64,000 bases of DNA from Pseudomonadota bacterium (GTDB taxonomy: Bacteria; Pseudomonadota; Gammaproteobacteria; Burkholderiales; Burkholderiaceae_C): contig JAFECU010000300.1 in the NCBI GenBank assembly GCA_018242005.1, positions 1 through 64,000 on the forward strand, read 5' to 3'. The notes beneath the pieces are model-generated. The model made no database searches and was not told the DNA's origin. It worked only from the letters and a program-made list of their open reading frames with translations. The translations under genes were made by a program, and so were the position numbers. Positions 9,127 through 18,335 of this stretch are shown here, piece by piece. How positions within the stretch are numbered: position 1 is the first letter of the stretch; each line of letters opens with the position of its first letter.

Positions 9127-9579
9127 ATGAACGCAACGCATACGGCGCGCGGCCTGCAGGGCCCCTGGCGCCGCCTGGTCTTTGTCTGCCTGTACGAACT
9201 GATCGCCATCCTCGCCTCCAGCCTGCTGTTCATGGCCATAGGCCAGGGCGCGGGCGCCTCGGGCGCCATGGCCGTGGTGGCCTCCACGCTGGCCATCGCC
9301 TGGAACGTGACCTTCAACCACCTGTTCGAAAAATGGGAGTCGCGCCAGAGCGTCAAGGGCCGCTCTGTGGCGCGCCGCGTGACCCATGCCCTGGGCTTCG
9401 AGGGCGGACTGGCGCTGGCGCTCATTCCGCTCATGGCCTGGTGGTTCGGCGTCAGCCTGTGGCAGGCCACGCTGATGGAGGCGGGACTGCTGCTGTTCTT
9501 CCTGGTCTATACCTACGCCTTCAACTGGGCGTTTGACCGCATCTTTGGCCTGCCGACGTCGGCGCAGGCGGTCTGTTGA
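9127..9579 (+). CDS. PACE-family efflux transporter
   Basis: A 150-residue integral membrane protein with four predicted transmembrane helices in two tandem bacterial-transmembrane-pair (BTP) units, the architecture of PACE transporters such as AceI, which export chlorhexidine and other cationic biocides or polyamine-like compounds. Conserved elements include RRLVFVCLYELIAI in helix 1, containing the key Glu, and the WNVTFNHLFEKWE and YAFNWAFDRIF segments ending each unit. The ATG at 9127 is used because the family begins there; the earlier in-frame ATG adds non-conserved residues. It stands alone, divergent from glutamate dehydrogenase. A GGCAGC-gtt-GCTGCC hairpin at 9600-9614 follows. Confidence 0.88.
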   Translation: MNATHTARGLQGPWRRLVFVCLYELIAILASSLLFMAIGQGAGASGAMAVVASTLAIAWNVTFNHLFEKWESRQSVKGRSVARRVTHALGFEGGLALALIPLMAWWFGVSLWQATLMEAGLLLFFLVYTYAFNWAFDRIFGLPTSAQAVC

Positions 9580-9758
9580 TTCGGTGGCAATATGAGCCCG
9601 GCAGCGTTGCTGCCAGCTTGTGTGCCCGAACAAGAAGCGCCATTTCCGATCGACGTGTGCATAGCGCTGTCACCCCATGGGTGAACGCCGTTGGCGCCAT
9701 ACGACGATAGTCACGCTCACAAGCGGTCAACTGCCGGATCCAGGGTCAGGATCCAGGT

Positions 9759-11735
9759 TCAATTGCTCAGAGCGCACTCCAGTAGCACCTCGGCCCGGCG
9801 CTGGCGCGTTCCGCCATCGCCCGCGCGGAACACGGCGACTGCCTGCACCAGGCCCTGGGCCTGGCCGCTCAGGGCGTCGGCGGCTGCGGCCATCTGCTCG
9901 ACCAGGGCGGCGTTCTGCTGCGTCACCTGGTCGAGCGCCGTCACGGCCTCGCCCACCTGGGCGACGCCGTTGGCCTGCTCCTGGCTGGCGGTGCTGATCT
10001 GGCCGACCAGGGCGCTCAGGCGCTGGATGCTTTGCACCACCTGGGCCATGGTCTCGCCGGCGCTGGCGGCCTGCTGGTTGCCCTGGTCCACGCGTGCGCG
10101 GCTGGATTCGATCAGCGTGCGGATCTGACGTGCGGCCTCGCCGCTGCGGCCGGCCAGGCCGCGCACCTCTCCGGCCACCACGGCAAAACCGCGGCCCTGC
10201 TCGCCGGCGCGCGCGGCCTCGACGGCGGCGTTCAACGCCAGCAGATTGGTCTGGAAGGCGATGCCGTCGATCACCTGGATGATGTCGGCCATCTGTTGCT
10301 GCGCCGCGTGCACGCCGCGCATGGTGCCCACCATCTGCTCCACGCTGGCGCCGCCCTGGTGCGCCAGCGCGCGCGTGCGTTCGGCAAGTTCGCTGGCCTC
10401 GCGCGCGGCCGCGGCGTTGTGCTGCACGGTGGCGCTGAGCTGCTCCATGGAGGCCGCGGTTTCCTCCAGCGCGCTGGCCTGGGATTCCGTGCGGCCCGAC
10501 AGGTCGTGGTTGCCCTGGGCGATCTCGCTGCTGGCCAGGGCCACGCCCTCCGAGCCGCGGCGCACCTGGGCGACGATGGGGCGCAGCTGGGCGCGCATCT
10601 GCTGCTGGGCGGCGATGAGCTGGCCGACCTCGTTGCTGCCATGCGGCCGGTCGGCGCCGCCGAGGTCGCCCGCGGCCACGGCGCGCGCCAGCTCCACGGC
10701 CTGGCCCAGCGGACGGGTGATGGACAGCATGAAGACGCGGGCCAGGGCCACGGCCAGCATCAGCAGGGCGCCGAGCGCGCCGATCATGATCCAGAGCGTG
10801 CGCCGCGCGGCCGCGGCCTGGTCCTGGGCCATGGCCAGCAGCGCATCGGTGGCCTGGCCGGCCAGGGCGTTCACGGACTCGATGGCCGCCGTCAGGGTGT
10901 CGAAGTAGCGCGCGGCGGGCACCTGGAATTCCACGGCTTCCAGCAGCCCCTCATCCACCAGGTTCAGGGCTTGGGACAGTTGCGCCTTTTCTGTGGCCTG
11001 GGGCTGCGCCAGCGCGGCCGCGAGGGCAGGGGCATGCTGCTCGGCCCGCTGCAGGCTGGACTGGCTGGCGGCGTTGAATTCATCGGCACGCGCGCGCAGG
11101 GCGCGCATCTGGCCGCGCGTCTCGAGCGGCAGCTCGCCGCGCGCGAGCGCGCCCGTGCCCATGGCGCGCAGCTGGCCCAGCTGTTCGCCCAGCATGGGCA
11201 GTTGCTGCAGCGCCGCCTGTATCAGCGCCTGGGTGTCGCGCCGGGCGCTGGCGTTCAGGCCGCTGGTGTAGAGCAGCTGATCGCTCAAGTCCAGCAGCCT
11301 TGCCACCATTTGCGTGTGGCGCGCCAGGCTTTGCGCGGGCGTCAGGGCACGGTCGGCCACGGCCTGCTGCAGCGCCTGCCAGTCCTGGCGCAGGCGCGCA
11401 AAATCGGTCGCCAGATCGGGGGCCAATTCATCGATTTGCGTGCCCGTGGCCTGCAGCGCCTGGTCGAGCGCGGCGCGCACGGCGGGTCGGCGTGCGGCCA
11501 GCTGCTCGTCGCCGCCCAGCATGGCGGCCGACAGGCCGCGATGGGTCTGCGCAAGGCGCACGGCCTGGCCCAGCTGCTTAAGCGCCGGCATGGCGCGCGC
11601 CTGTGTCGCCAGCGCCTGCACCTGGCCCAGCCTGTCGCCCAGGTACAGCCCGGTGGGCAGGGCCATCATGAGCAGCGCTATGGCGCCCAGGATCAAAAAC
11701 TTGTGCGATAGACGCAGGCGGTCGAGGGAGTGCAT
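9759..11735 (-). CDS. Methyl-accepting chemotaxis protein
   Basis: A 658-residue transmembrane chemoreceptor. TM1 is at about 12-33, a helical periplasmic sensor domain spans 35-312, TM2 is at about 313-336, HAMP at about 337-390, and the cytoplasmic signalling hairpin follows with its conserved tip ([19 protein letters not shown]) near residues 489-507. The Gln/Glu-rich heptads on both sides (e.g. [20 protein letters not shown]) are methylation-helix sequences. No CheR-binding pentapeptide is seen at the C-terminus. It relays ligand occupancy through CheW/CheA to the flagellar motor; the ligand is unknown. No other chemotaxis gene is nearby. A perfect 14-base palindrome lies just upstream. 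Confidence 0.95.
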   Translation of the reverse strand: MHSLDRLRLSHKFLILGAIALLMMALPTGLYLGDRLGQVQALATQARAMPALKQLGQAVRLAQTHRGLSAAMLGGDEQLAARRPAVRAALDQALQATGTQIDELAPDLATDFARLRQDWQALQQAVADRALTPAQSLARHTQMVARLLDLSDQLLYTSGLNASARRDTQALIQAALQQLPMLGEQLGQLRAMGTGALARGELPLETRGQMRALRARADEFNAASQSSLQRAEQHAPALAAALAQPQATEKAQLSQALNLVDEGLLEAVEFQVPAARYFDTLTAAIESVNALAGQATDALLAMAQDQAAAARRTLWIMIGALGALLMLAVALARVFMLSITRPLGQAVELARAVAAGDLGGADRPHGSNEVGQLIAAQQQMRAQLRPIVAQVRRGSEGVALASSEIAQGNHDLSGRTESQASALEETAASMEQLSATVQHNAAAAREASELAERTRALAHQGGASVEQMVGTMRGVHAAQQQMADIIQVIDGIAFQTNLLALNAAVEAARAGEQGRGFAVVAGEVRGLAGRSGEAARQIRTLIESSRARVDQGNQQAASAGETMAQVVQSIQRLSALVGQISTASQEQANGVAQVGEAVTALDQVTQQNAALVEQMAAAADALSGQAQGLVQAVAVFRAGDGGTRQRRAEVLLECALSN

Positions 11736-11751
11736 GGATGCCTTGCAAATG

Positions 11752-11765
11752 TAAGCAATTGCTTA
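11752..11765. promoter_or_regulatory. Perfect palindrome upstream of the chemoreceptor gene
   Basis: TAAGCAATTGCTTA is a perfect 14-base palindrome 17-30 bases before the chemoreceptor ATG, in the AT-rich leader. It could be an operator or influence translation start; no regulator is identified. Confidence 0.4.
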
Positions 11766-11927
11766 ACATTGTAAAGATGGCAACTGCAAATCCCTGATCT
11801 GAGCCGACGGTCAGACGCAAAAACACGACAGTGTTGACCCAGCTTAAGTTCAGGCGATGGGCCGCAGAGCCGGCCGGATGAAAATTTCCGAGAAATATGG
11901 CTGCATTGCCTATGTAAACGGCACTTG

Positions 11928-11952
11928 CAGCTATTGATTCAGGAGCTGCTGG
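11928..11952. repeat. Short interspersed repeat of AGCTAT/GCTGCT type
   Basis: CAGCTATTGATTCAGGAGCTGCT just downstream of the Hsp70-like gene resembles the short repeats at 23211-23240 and 27620-27713. Such AGCTAT-spacer-GCTGCT elements are recalled as frequent in Comamonadaceae genomes. Confidence 0.5.
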
Positions 11953-11956
11953 AGAC

Positions 11957-13213
11957 CTACCCCGCGCTGACGGCCAGGCCGGCCGCCACGCCGCCGAACA
12001 GGTCGCCCTCCACCTGGGGCGTGTGCGCAAAGGCGCGGGCCAGGGCCTGGCGCAGGGGGCGCAGGGCCGAGGAGCCGCCGGTGAGGTACAGCGCGTCGAT
12101 GCCGCGCGCCGTGAGCCCCGAGCGGCGCACGCATTCCAGGGCGCAGTCCACCACCTGCGCCAGCGGCGCGGCCAGCTGGCCGGCCATGGCGGCGGGGGTG
12201 ACGCTTTCGGCCAGGCCGGGCTCGATCCAGTCCAGCGCCAGCGCGGCGGGCGCGTCGGTCTGGGAGGCGGCGATCTTGCCGCGCTCCACGGCGTCCGCCA
12301 CGCGGTGGCCCAGGCGCTGCTCAAGCACGGTCATCAGGCGGGCGTGCAGGCGCGGGTCGCTGTAGTCGGTGCGCAGCGCCTGCGCCTCGCGCAGGGCGCT
12401 GGGGCTGTAGCGCCACTGGATCAGGTGCCAGGTGGCCAGGTCGAAGAACACGCTGGAGGGCACGGCGCGGCCGGTGGGGCCCGTGTGCTGCAGGCCCAGG
12501 AGCGGCATGACGAGGTCCAGATTCAGCCTGCGGTCGAAGTCGGTGCCGCCCACATGCACGCCGGCGGTGGCCAGGATGTCGCCGCTGCGGTCGGCCTGGG
12601 CGCCGCGGCCCGGCGCCAGGCGGACCACGGTGAAGTCCGAGGTGCCGCCGCCAATGTCGACGACCAGGGCCAGCGTCTCGCGCTGCACGCGTCGCTCGTA
12701 GTCGAGCGCGGCGGCGATGGGTTCCGCCAGGAAGGACACCTGGGCAAAGCCTGCGTCAAGCGCGGCCTGGCGCAGCGAGTCCTCGGCCTGCTGGTCGCGC
12801 GCGGGATCGTCGTCCACGAAGTGCACGGGCCGCCCGAGGCGCACGCGCTCCGGCATGCCGCCCAGCGCGGCCTGCGCGCGTGCGGCCAGATGGCGCAGAA
12901 ACAGGCCGATGATGTCCTGGTAGCTCACCAGGCGGTCGTGTACGCCGGTCTTGTCCTGCAGCAGGGCGCTGCCCAGCAGGCTTTTGAGCGAGCGCATGAG
13001 TCGCCCCTCGGTGCCCGACAGGTACTGCTGCACGGCGTCGCGGCCGTAGTGGGTGCTGTGCTCCTCGGCGTTGAAGAACAGCGCCGTGGGCATGGTGTGG
13101 GCGGCGCCTTCAAGCGCCAGCGGCTGCACGGCGCCGCCGGCGCGGCAGGCCGCCATGGCGGAGTTGGAGGTGCCGAAGTCGATGCCCAGGGTGATGTCGC
13201 AGAGAAAGGCCAT
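11957..13213 (-). CDS. Hsp70-family protein, YegD-like
   Basis: A 418-residue protein with the actin-like ATPase of Hsp70: phosphate-1 loop LGIDFGTSNSAMA at the N-terminus, connect-1 AEPIAAALDYER near residue 170, phosphate-2 VVDIGGGTSDFTVVRL, and adenosine motif LTGGSSALRPL near residue 385. It stops after the nucleotide-binding domain and lacks the ~200-residue peptide-binding domain of DnaK, as in YegD. Family members are thought to be chaperone-like but lack a defined role. The start at 13213 (MAFLCDITLG) is chosen over an ATG 39 bases upstream because the fold starts there. It is not next to other chaperone genes. Confidence 0.9.
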   Translation of the reverse strand: MAFLCDITLGIDFGTSNSAMAACRAGGAVQPLALEGAAHTMPTALFFNAEEHSTHYGRDAVQQYLSGTEGRLMRSLKSLLGSALLQDKTGVHDRLVSYQDIIGLFLRHLAARAQAALGGMPERVRLGRPVHFVDDDPARDQQAEDSLRQAALDAGFAQVSFLAEPIAAALDYERRVQRETLALVVDIGGGTSDFTVVRLAPGRGAQADRSGDILATAGVHVGGTDFDRRLNLDLVMPLLGLQHTGPTGRAVPSSVFFDLATWHLIQWRYSPSALREAQALRTDYSDPRLHARLMTVLEQRLGHRVADAVERGKIAASQTDAPAALALDWIEPGLAESVTPAAMAGQLAAPLAQVVDCALECVRRSGLTARGIDALYLTGGSSALRPLRQALARAFAHTPQVEGDLFGGVAAGLAVSAG

Positions 13214-13299
13214 GCGCGCTGGCGGGGAGCCGGAAAGCAAAAAGGGGCGCAATCATCACCGATTTGCGCAGCCGGAGATTGCCAGGTCCGGCAACGCCC

Positions 13300-14271
13300 C
13301 TACAGCGCCCGCCGCGTGGCGTAGCGCACCACCGTCACGCCGGCGCGCGCCTGGCGCGTGCTGGGCATGACGAGCACGCAGTCGTCATAGGGCGTGGTCA
13401 CCGGTTCGCCGTCGTTGTCGCCAATCACCGTGCCGGCCTTGGGTATCACCTCCAGGCCCGTGAAGGGTTCGGTGAAGCGAAAGCGCTCGCTTTTGGCCAC
13501 CACGGGGCCCGTGACCTCCAGCGCCCACTGGCGCGGCGCGTCGGGCAGGCGCCAGCCGGGCAGCAGGCGCTCGAGCGTGGCGGCATCCACCACGCCGGCG
13601 GCCTGCAGAAAGCGCAGGCACATGTCCTGCGCGACGGCACGGCTCGCCAGGTCACCATGAAAGCCGCATTCCACGAGCAGCGAGCGGCTGTCGCCGGCGG
13701 CCTCGTCGGCCAGGCCGAAGCGGCCGTAGTCGCGCATGCGTGTGCCGTCCTGGTGGCCGGCGTCGATCACGATGTGCTCGGGCGCGGCCAGGGTCTTGGC
13801 CAGCTGCAGGTTGCGCGGCTGCACGCCCGTGAGCAGCAGCGGCGCGCAGGGCTCGTGCATGGAGTGCAGGTCCAGCAGCCAGTCGGCCTCCTGCACGTAG
13901 GGGCGCAGCGCGGCGCAGCGGCGGCGCTCCAGCGTGTCGGCGGCGTCCATGCGCCCGTCGCTCCACTGGCGGTTCATGTCCTGCTCGACGAAGCGCGCCG
14001 CGTCGTGGTTGGCCGCGTCGAACCGATCGAAGGCCGCCAGGTTGCAGAAGGCCAGCGTGAGCCGGCCCGCCTGCGGGCGCAGGCCGGATTCGAGCAGGCC
14101 CTTGAGAGCCCAGGCGCCGCACAGCTCGTTGCCGTGGATCAGTGCGCTGATCAGCACATGGCGGCCGGGGCGGCCGGAGTCGAAGCGCCACACGCCCTCG
14201 GTGCCGGTGTTGCCGGCGCGCCAGGCGGCAATGTCGGGCGCGGGCAGCGTGAATTGCAGGGATGAGTTCAT
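13300..14271 (-). CDS. Succinylglutamate desuccinylase/aspartoacylase-family enzyme
   Basis: A 323-residue zinc carboxypeptidase-like protein of the AstE/AspA family, which deacylates N-acyl amino acids. The zinc motif HGNEL (ISALIHGNELCGAWAL, near residue 47) and a later histidine in LLDLHSMHEP (near residue 137) supply metal ligands, and the C-terminal beta domain follows. Its ATG lies in the stop codon of the upstream Bug-type binding protein gene (ATGA), so the two are translationally coupled. This suggests that the imported compound is an N-acyl or related carboxylate that this enzyme processes. It is not in an arginine succinyltransferase operon, so I do not call it AstE. Confidence 0.85.
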   Translation of the reverse strand: MNSSLQFTLPAPDIAAWRAGNTGTEGVWRFDSGRPGRHVLISALIHGNELCGAWALKGLLESGLRPQAGRLTLAFCNLAAFDRFDAANHDAARFVEQDMNRQWSDGRMDAADTLERRRCAALRPYVQEADWLLDLHSMHEPCAPLLLTGVQPRNLQLAKTLAAPEHIVIDAGHQDGTRMRDYGRFGLADEAAGDSRSLLVECGFHGDLASRAVAQDMCLRFLQAAGVVDAATLERLLPGWRLPDAPRQWALEVTGPVVAKSERFRFTEPFTGLEVIPKAGTVIGDNDGEPVTTPYDDCVLVMPSTRQARAGVTVVRYATRRAL

Positions 14272-15263
14272 TCTTCGATCTTCGCGAACTGCACGATCTT
14301 GGTGTACTTGGCGATCTCGTCGCGCCAGAACTGGGTCAGGTTCGCGTCGGGCGAGGCCACGCCCGAGCCGGCCGCCGTCATCTTCTGGCGGAAGTCGGGC
14401 GAGCGCAAGGTCTCGGCCAGCGCCTTCTTGAGCCTGGCGACCACGGGCTGCGGCAGGTTGGCCGGGCCGACCAGGGCGAACCAGCTCTCAATGTCCACGT
14501 TCTTGAACTGGGGGAACTCGGCCAGGGCCGGAATGTCGGGCGTGGCCGGTGCGCGCTTGGCGGCCGTGGTGCCCAGTGCCACCACCTTGCCCGACTTGAT
14601 GTGCGGCAGGCCGCTGGAGAGCACGAACACACCGAACTCCAGGTTGTTGCCCAGAAGGTCATTGGTCAGCGGCGCCACGCCGCGGTAGGGGATATGCGTC
14701 ATGAACAGGCCGCCCTGCTCCTTGACCATCTCTCCGGCCAGGTGCAGAGCCGTGCCCACGCCCGAACTGCCATAGCTGAACTTGCCAGGGTTCTTCTTCA
14801 CGAGTTGGGTGAAGTCGTTGGCGTTTTTCACGCCGGTGGAGGTGGCGGCCACCAGCACCAGCGGCTGCGATCCGATCAGGCCTATGGGCGTGAAGCTGGC
14901 GGGGCTGTACTTGACGCTTTTGGTGACCAGCTTGGCGATGGCCAGCTCATTGCTGGAACCCACCAGCAGGGTGTAGCCGTCGGGCGCGGCACTGGCCACC
15001 TTCTGCGCGCCAATGGTGCCGCCGGCACCACCCAGGTTTTCGATCACCACGGGCTGGCCCAGGCGGCTGGAGAGCTCGGTGCCCACCAGCCGCCCCATCA
15101 GGTCGGTGCTGCCGCCGGGCGGGTAGCCCACGACAAGGGTGATGGGCTTGGTCGGGTAGGCCGCCTCCTGTGCTGCCACGGGGCCGGTGCACAGCAGGGC
15201 CAGGCCGGCGGCGAGCAGGGTGGTGGCAAGGCGGCGCGAGGGGGCGGGGGTCGTCGAGCGCAT
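14268..15263 (-). CDS. Tripartite tricarboxylate transporter (Bug) substrate-binding protein
   Basis: A 331-residue periplasmic binding protein of the Bug/TctC family, strongly expanded in Burkholderiales. A signal peptide ends near VAAQ (residue 32) and the mature protein begins YPTKPITLVVGYPPGGSTD, the family hallmark; a second hallmark, VASAAPDGYTLL, is near residue 90. The ATG at 15263 is chosen because the signal peptide starts there and AGAGGA precedes it. It captures a carboxylate for a TctAB-type permease that is not encoded here. It follows a LysR gene on the same strand and is coupled to an aspartoacylase-like gene. Confidence 0.93.
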   Translation of the reverse strand: MRSTTPAPSRRLATTLLAAGLALLCTGPVAAQEAAYPTKPITLVVGYPPGGSTDLMGRLVGTELSSRLGQPVVIENLGGAGGTIGAQKVASAAPDGYTLLVGSSNELAIAKLVTKSVKYSPASFTPIGLIGSQPLVLVAATSTGVKNANDFTQLVKKNPGKFSYGSSGVGTALHLAGEMVKEQGGLFMTHIPYRGVAPLTNDLLGNNLEFGVFVLSSGLPHIKSGKVVALGTTAAKRAPATPDIPALAEFPQFKNVDIESWFALVGPANLPQPVVARLKKALAETLRSPDFRQKMTAAGSGVASPDANLTQFWRDEIAKYTKIVQFAKIEE

Positions 15264-15325
15264 GGGTTCCTCTGTTTTAGGGTGTTGTGTGGCTGGCATT
15301 GTGCGAAGGAGTGCGCTGCAGCATG

Positions 15326-15360
15326 GTGCCGAATTAGCACGACTATGTGCCAATCGGCAC
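15326..15360. promoter_or_regulatory. Tandem palindromic operator candidate before the Bug gene
   Basis: GTGC-CGAATTA-GCAC (15326-15340) and GTGCC-AATC-GGCAC (15347-15360) share the same half-sites, and their centres are about 20.5 bases apart, two helical turns. They sit between the LysR gene and the Bug gene on the same strand, as expected of a recognition/activation site pair for a LysR tetramer. Confidence 0.6.
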
Positions 15361-15382
15361 GTCCTGGGGGGCGGCGGTGAAT

Positions 15383-16279
15383 TCAGCGCCTGGCCATGGC
15401 GGTCCATAGCGTCTCGGCCAGGGGCCCCAGGCGGCGCTTGGGGCGGTACAGGCGCACGTCGAACTTTAGCTCCAGGCGCCGGTCTCCGGCCGGGGCCAGG
15501 CGTCCGGCCTGGCAGTCGGCATGCACCATGGACCATGGCAACCAGGCCACACCCAGGCCCTTGAGCGTGTATTCGTAGTTTGCGTCGGGCGAATCGCATT
15601 CCAGCAGCCGCCGCAGGCGCGGCCGGGCGGGGTGGTGGGCCAGGTGGTCCTCCAGCAGCCGCCCCAGTGCCAGCGTGTGGGCATAGGCCACATGCGGCAC
15701 CGGCACTTCGCCGCCCACGGTATATAGCGCCGCGCCGTGGGCGTCGGCACGGGCGACGGGCACGAGCCGGTCGCTGGCCAGTGTGAGATGCTGGAACTGG
15801 CGCGCATCCAGCGGCACGACCAGTGTGGGGTGGTGGTAGAGGATGGCGAAGTCTGCCTCGCCGCGCTGCAGTCCGTCCACCGTTTCGGCCAGCGAGCCGG
15901 TGCGTATGTGCAGCTCGCCGTCCGTGCCGAGCAGCGGGGAGAGCCGCACCAGCCAGTCGGCCACCAGGGTGCGCGCCAGCGTGCGTCCCGTGGCCAGCGT
16001 CACCGTGCGCGCATGGCGCCCGGCGATGGCCTGGAGCTCTTCGTGCGACTGGGACAGGCCGCGCGCGGTTTGCTGGGCGGTCTCCAGAAAGGCCTGGCCA
16101 GCGGGGGTGAGGCGCACCGGGGCGCCGCCACGCTCCACGAGCGCCGTGCCGGCCCAGGCCTCCAGCGCGCGTATGCGCCGGCCGAAGGCCGGATGCGTGA
16201 CATGGCGCAGCTCTGCCGCGCGCGTAAAGCTGCGCTCATGGGCGAGCGCGAGGAAGTCCTCCAACCATTTGAGCTGCAT
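15383..16279 (-). CDS. LysR-family transcriptional regulator
   Basis: A 298-residue LysR regulator: N-terminal winged helix (MQLKWLEDFLALAHERSFTR, AELRHVTHPAFGRRIRALE) and effector domain from about residue 90. The start at 16279 gives the standard N-terminus; an upstream in-frame ATG adds 22 non-conserved residues. It lies 119 bases before the Bug binding-protein gene on the same strand, with tandem dyads in the gap, so it most likely controls the Bug/aspartoacylase pair in response to their substrate. Confidence 0.92.
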   Translation of the reverse strand: MQLKWLEDFLALAHERSFTRAAELRHVTHPAFGRRIRALEAWAGTALVERGGAPVRLTPAGQAFLETAQQTARGLSQSHEELQAIAGRHARTVTLATGRTLARTLVADWLVRLSPLLGTDGELHIRTGSLAETVDGLQRGEADFAILYHHPTLVVPLDARQFQHLTLASDRLVPVARADAHGAALYTVGGEVPVPHVAYAHTLALGRLLEDHLAHHPARPRLRRLLECDSPDANYEYTLKGLGVAWLPWSMVHADCQAGRLAPAGDRRLELKFDVRLYRPKRRLGPLAETLWTAMARR

Positions 16280-16402
16280 GGCCGGGCCCGGGTGTGTCAG
16301 AGGTCGAGAGCTTTTCCCTCTTGCCCGAAAGCTGTGTCGAAACACCCCCGATCGAAGCGCAAAGCACGGCCATGGCTGGGCATGGGGAAAGACTCTTGGC
16401 TC

Positions 16403-17227
16403 TCAGGGGCGTGCCGCGTTGAGCGCGGCGCGCGTGGTCAGGGCTGCGCGCCGTGCGCAGGCGGCGAAGTCGGCCCCGTCCGAGGCGTAGAGCACGGCGC
16501 GCGAGGAGTTGACGATGATGGGTCCCTGCTCGGTCAGTCCCGCGCGCACCGTGGCCGCTGCGTCACCGCCCTGCGCGCCCACGCCGGGGATAAGCAGCGG
16601 CAGCGTGGGGGCGAGAGCGCGCACGCGCTCGATTTCTTGCGGGTAAGTGGCGCCCACCACCAGGCCCAGCTGGCCGTTCTTGTTCCACGGCCCCTGCGCC
16701 AGGCGCGCGATATGCTCGTAAAGCAGTGGCTGGTCTTCGACGTCGGCCAGGCGCTGGTTCTGGAAGTCGTCGCCGCCCGGGTTGGAGGTGCGGCACAGCA
16801 GAAAGGCGCCCTTGCCGGGGTAGCGCAGGTAAGGCTCGACCGAGTCCCAGCCCATGAAGGGCGAGAGCGTCACGGCGTCGGCACCGTAGCGCTCGAAGGC
16901 CTCGCGTGCGTACTGCTCGGCGGTGGAGCCTATGTCACCGCGTTTGGCGTCCAGGATCACCGGCACATGCGGCGCGTTGCAGCGCATGTGCTGCATCAGT
17001 CGTTCGAGCTGGTCCTCGGCGCCATGCGCGGCGAAGTAGGCGATCTGCGGCTTGAAGGCACAGACCAGGTCGGCCGTGGCGTCCACGATGGCGGCGCAGA
17101 AGTCGTAGATCTTGTGCGCTTCGCCCCGCACCGACTCGGGAAAGCGCGTGGGCTCCGGGTCCAGGCCCACGCACAGCAGGGAGTCATTGCGCGTGCAGGC
17201 GTCGCGCAGCATGTCGAGAAAGGTCAT
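16403..17227 (-). CDS. pyrF: Orotidine 5'-phosphate decarboxylase
   Basis: A 274-residue enzyme for the last step of de novo UMP synthesis (OMP to UMP plus CO2). It is of the longer subfamily 2 found in beta-proteobacteria: [14 protein letters not shown] at the N-terminus, the active-site motif [13 protein letters not shown] near residue 95 with the Lys and Asp, and a C-terminal [10 protein letters not shown] phosphate-binding loop. The start at 17227 ([11 protein letters not shown]) matches the family; the reading frame stays open far upstream but that part is unrelated and antisense to the next gene. It is divergent from the glycosyltransferase gene at 17309. Confidence 0.95.
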   Translation of the reverse strand: MTFLDMLRDACTRNDSLLCVGLDPEPTRFPESVRGEAHKIYDFCAAIVDATADLVCAFKPQIAYFAAHGAEDQLERLMQHMRCNAPHVPVILDAKRGDIGSTAEQYAREAFERYGADAVTLSPFMGWDSVEPYLRYPGKGAFLLCRTSNPGGDDFQNQRLADVEDQPLLYEHIARLAQGPWNKNGQLGLVVGATYPQEIERVRALAPTLPLLIPGVGAQGGDAAATVRAGLTEQGPIIVNSSRAVLYASDGADFAACARRAALTTRAALNAARP

Positions 17228-17308
17228 GGGTCGCAATTTTAGGAGAGCGCCGCGGCGTGGGCCGGTCGCAGGTGACAATCGACGACCACCTCCACGCAAC
17301 GCCCTCTC

Positions 17309-18277
17309 ATGTCGACCCTTGTGCCCGCCGGCGCACTGCACGCAGTCCTGCAGCTGCTCACCTGGTTGCGGCCGGCCACGGCGGCCGCATATCCGGGCCA
17401 GGTGGCGCCCACGATGTTCCGGGGTACAGGCACGGCGGGCGCTGCGGCCGCAGCGCCCGACCCCATTCCGCGGCGCATCTGGAGTTACTGGAACGGCGCC
17501 ACTCTCGAGCCCGTCGTGGCCCAGTGCGTAGAAAACTGGCGCCTGCAGTGCCCGGACTATCGCATCGAGGTGCTCAATGCCGGCAACCTGGACCGTTTCG
17601 TTGCGCCCGGTGATCTGCCGCCGGGCTTTGCCGCGCTCGCTGCGCCCAAACAGGCGGACTGGCTGCGCCTGTACCTGGTGCGCCGCCACGGTGGCTTCTG
17701 GCTCGATGCCTCCATCGTGCTCACAGAGTCGCTGGACTGGCTGCGCGTGCAGCAGCAGGCGCAGGGCAGCGAGTTCGTGGGTTTCTTCCTGCAGGGGTTC
17801 ACCCATGACGCGCGCTGTCCGGTGGTGGAGAGCTGGGCCTTCGGCGCGCCCGCGCAGGCGCCCTTCGTGACGGCCTGGCAGCAGGAGTTTCACCACGCGC
17901 TCATTGCGCAGGGCAGCGACGCCTATCTGGCAGAGCTGCGTGGCCAGCCTTTTGCCGCCGAGTTGCTGCAGGGCATCACCGATCCCGAGTACCTGCTCAT
18001 CCATGTGGCGGCCCAGCGGGTGCTGCGGCGCGGCAATGACTATCTTCTGTCGCTGCTGTGTGCGGAAGATACGGCCTACTTCTATCAAAAGGCGCTGTTC
18101 TGGAAGTGGTACCTGCTCTATCCCCGGCTGTGCCTGATGGCCATGCAGGGCGCCAGCGCGCCGCTCGTGAAGCTGCGCGGGGGTGAGCGGCGGCATTTTT
18201 CCGAGCTGCTGGCACAGCATGGCGGCGCGCGGCGCGGCAGCCTGTGGCAGCGCGCGTGCAGCCCCGGCCAGCTGTAG
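17309..18277 (+). CDS. Capsular polysaccharide synthesis-type glycosyltransferase
   Basis: A 322-residue protein of the Caps_synth/GT32-like group. The motif [19 protein letters not shown] near residue 52 and the acceptor region [27 protein letters not shown] (residues ~110-138) correspond to the P-x-I-W-x-x-W start and the R-x-x-x-L-x-x-x-G-G-x-x-x-D sugar-nucleotide site of these transferases; here the usual DxD reads DAS. It probably modifies a cell-surface glycan. No other polysaccharide genes lie nearby, so the pathway is unknown. The N-terminal ~45 residues are Ala/Pro-rich and the true start could be slightly downstream. Confidence 0.8.
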   Translation: MSTLVPAGALHAVLQLLTWLRPATAAAYPGQVAPTMFRGTGTAGAAAAAPDPIPRRIWSYWNGATLEPVVAQCVENWRLQCPDYRIEVLNAGNLDRFVAPGDLPPGFAALAAPKQADWLRLYLVRRHGGFWLDASIVLTESLDWLRVQQQAQGSEFVGFFLQGFTHDARCPVVESWAFGAPAQAPFVTAWQQEFHHALIAQGSDAYLAELRGQPFAAELLQGITDPEYLLIHVAAQRVLRRGNDYLLSLLCAEDTAYFYQKALFWKWYLLYPRLCLMAMQGASAPLVKLRGGERRHFSELLAQHGGARRGSLWQRACSPGQL

Positions 18278-18335
18278 CCGGGCGCCCCGCAGAGACCACC
18301 TCTAGGCGGACCAGCGCGCGGCACAATCGTGCGCC

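Noticed and set aside
11736-11956. Search for a FliA (sigma-28) promoter before the chemoreceptor
   Set aside because: No TAAA-N15-GCCGATAA-like sequence of acceptable match was found on the minus strand.
16403-18220. A 605-residue reading of pyrF
   Set aside because: The upstream half is antisense to the glycosyltransferase gene and unrelated to pyrF; the conserved start is at 17227.
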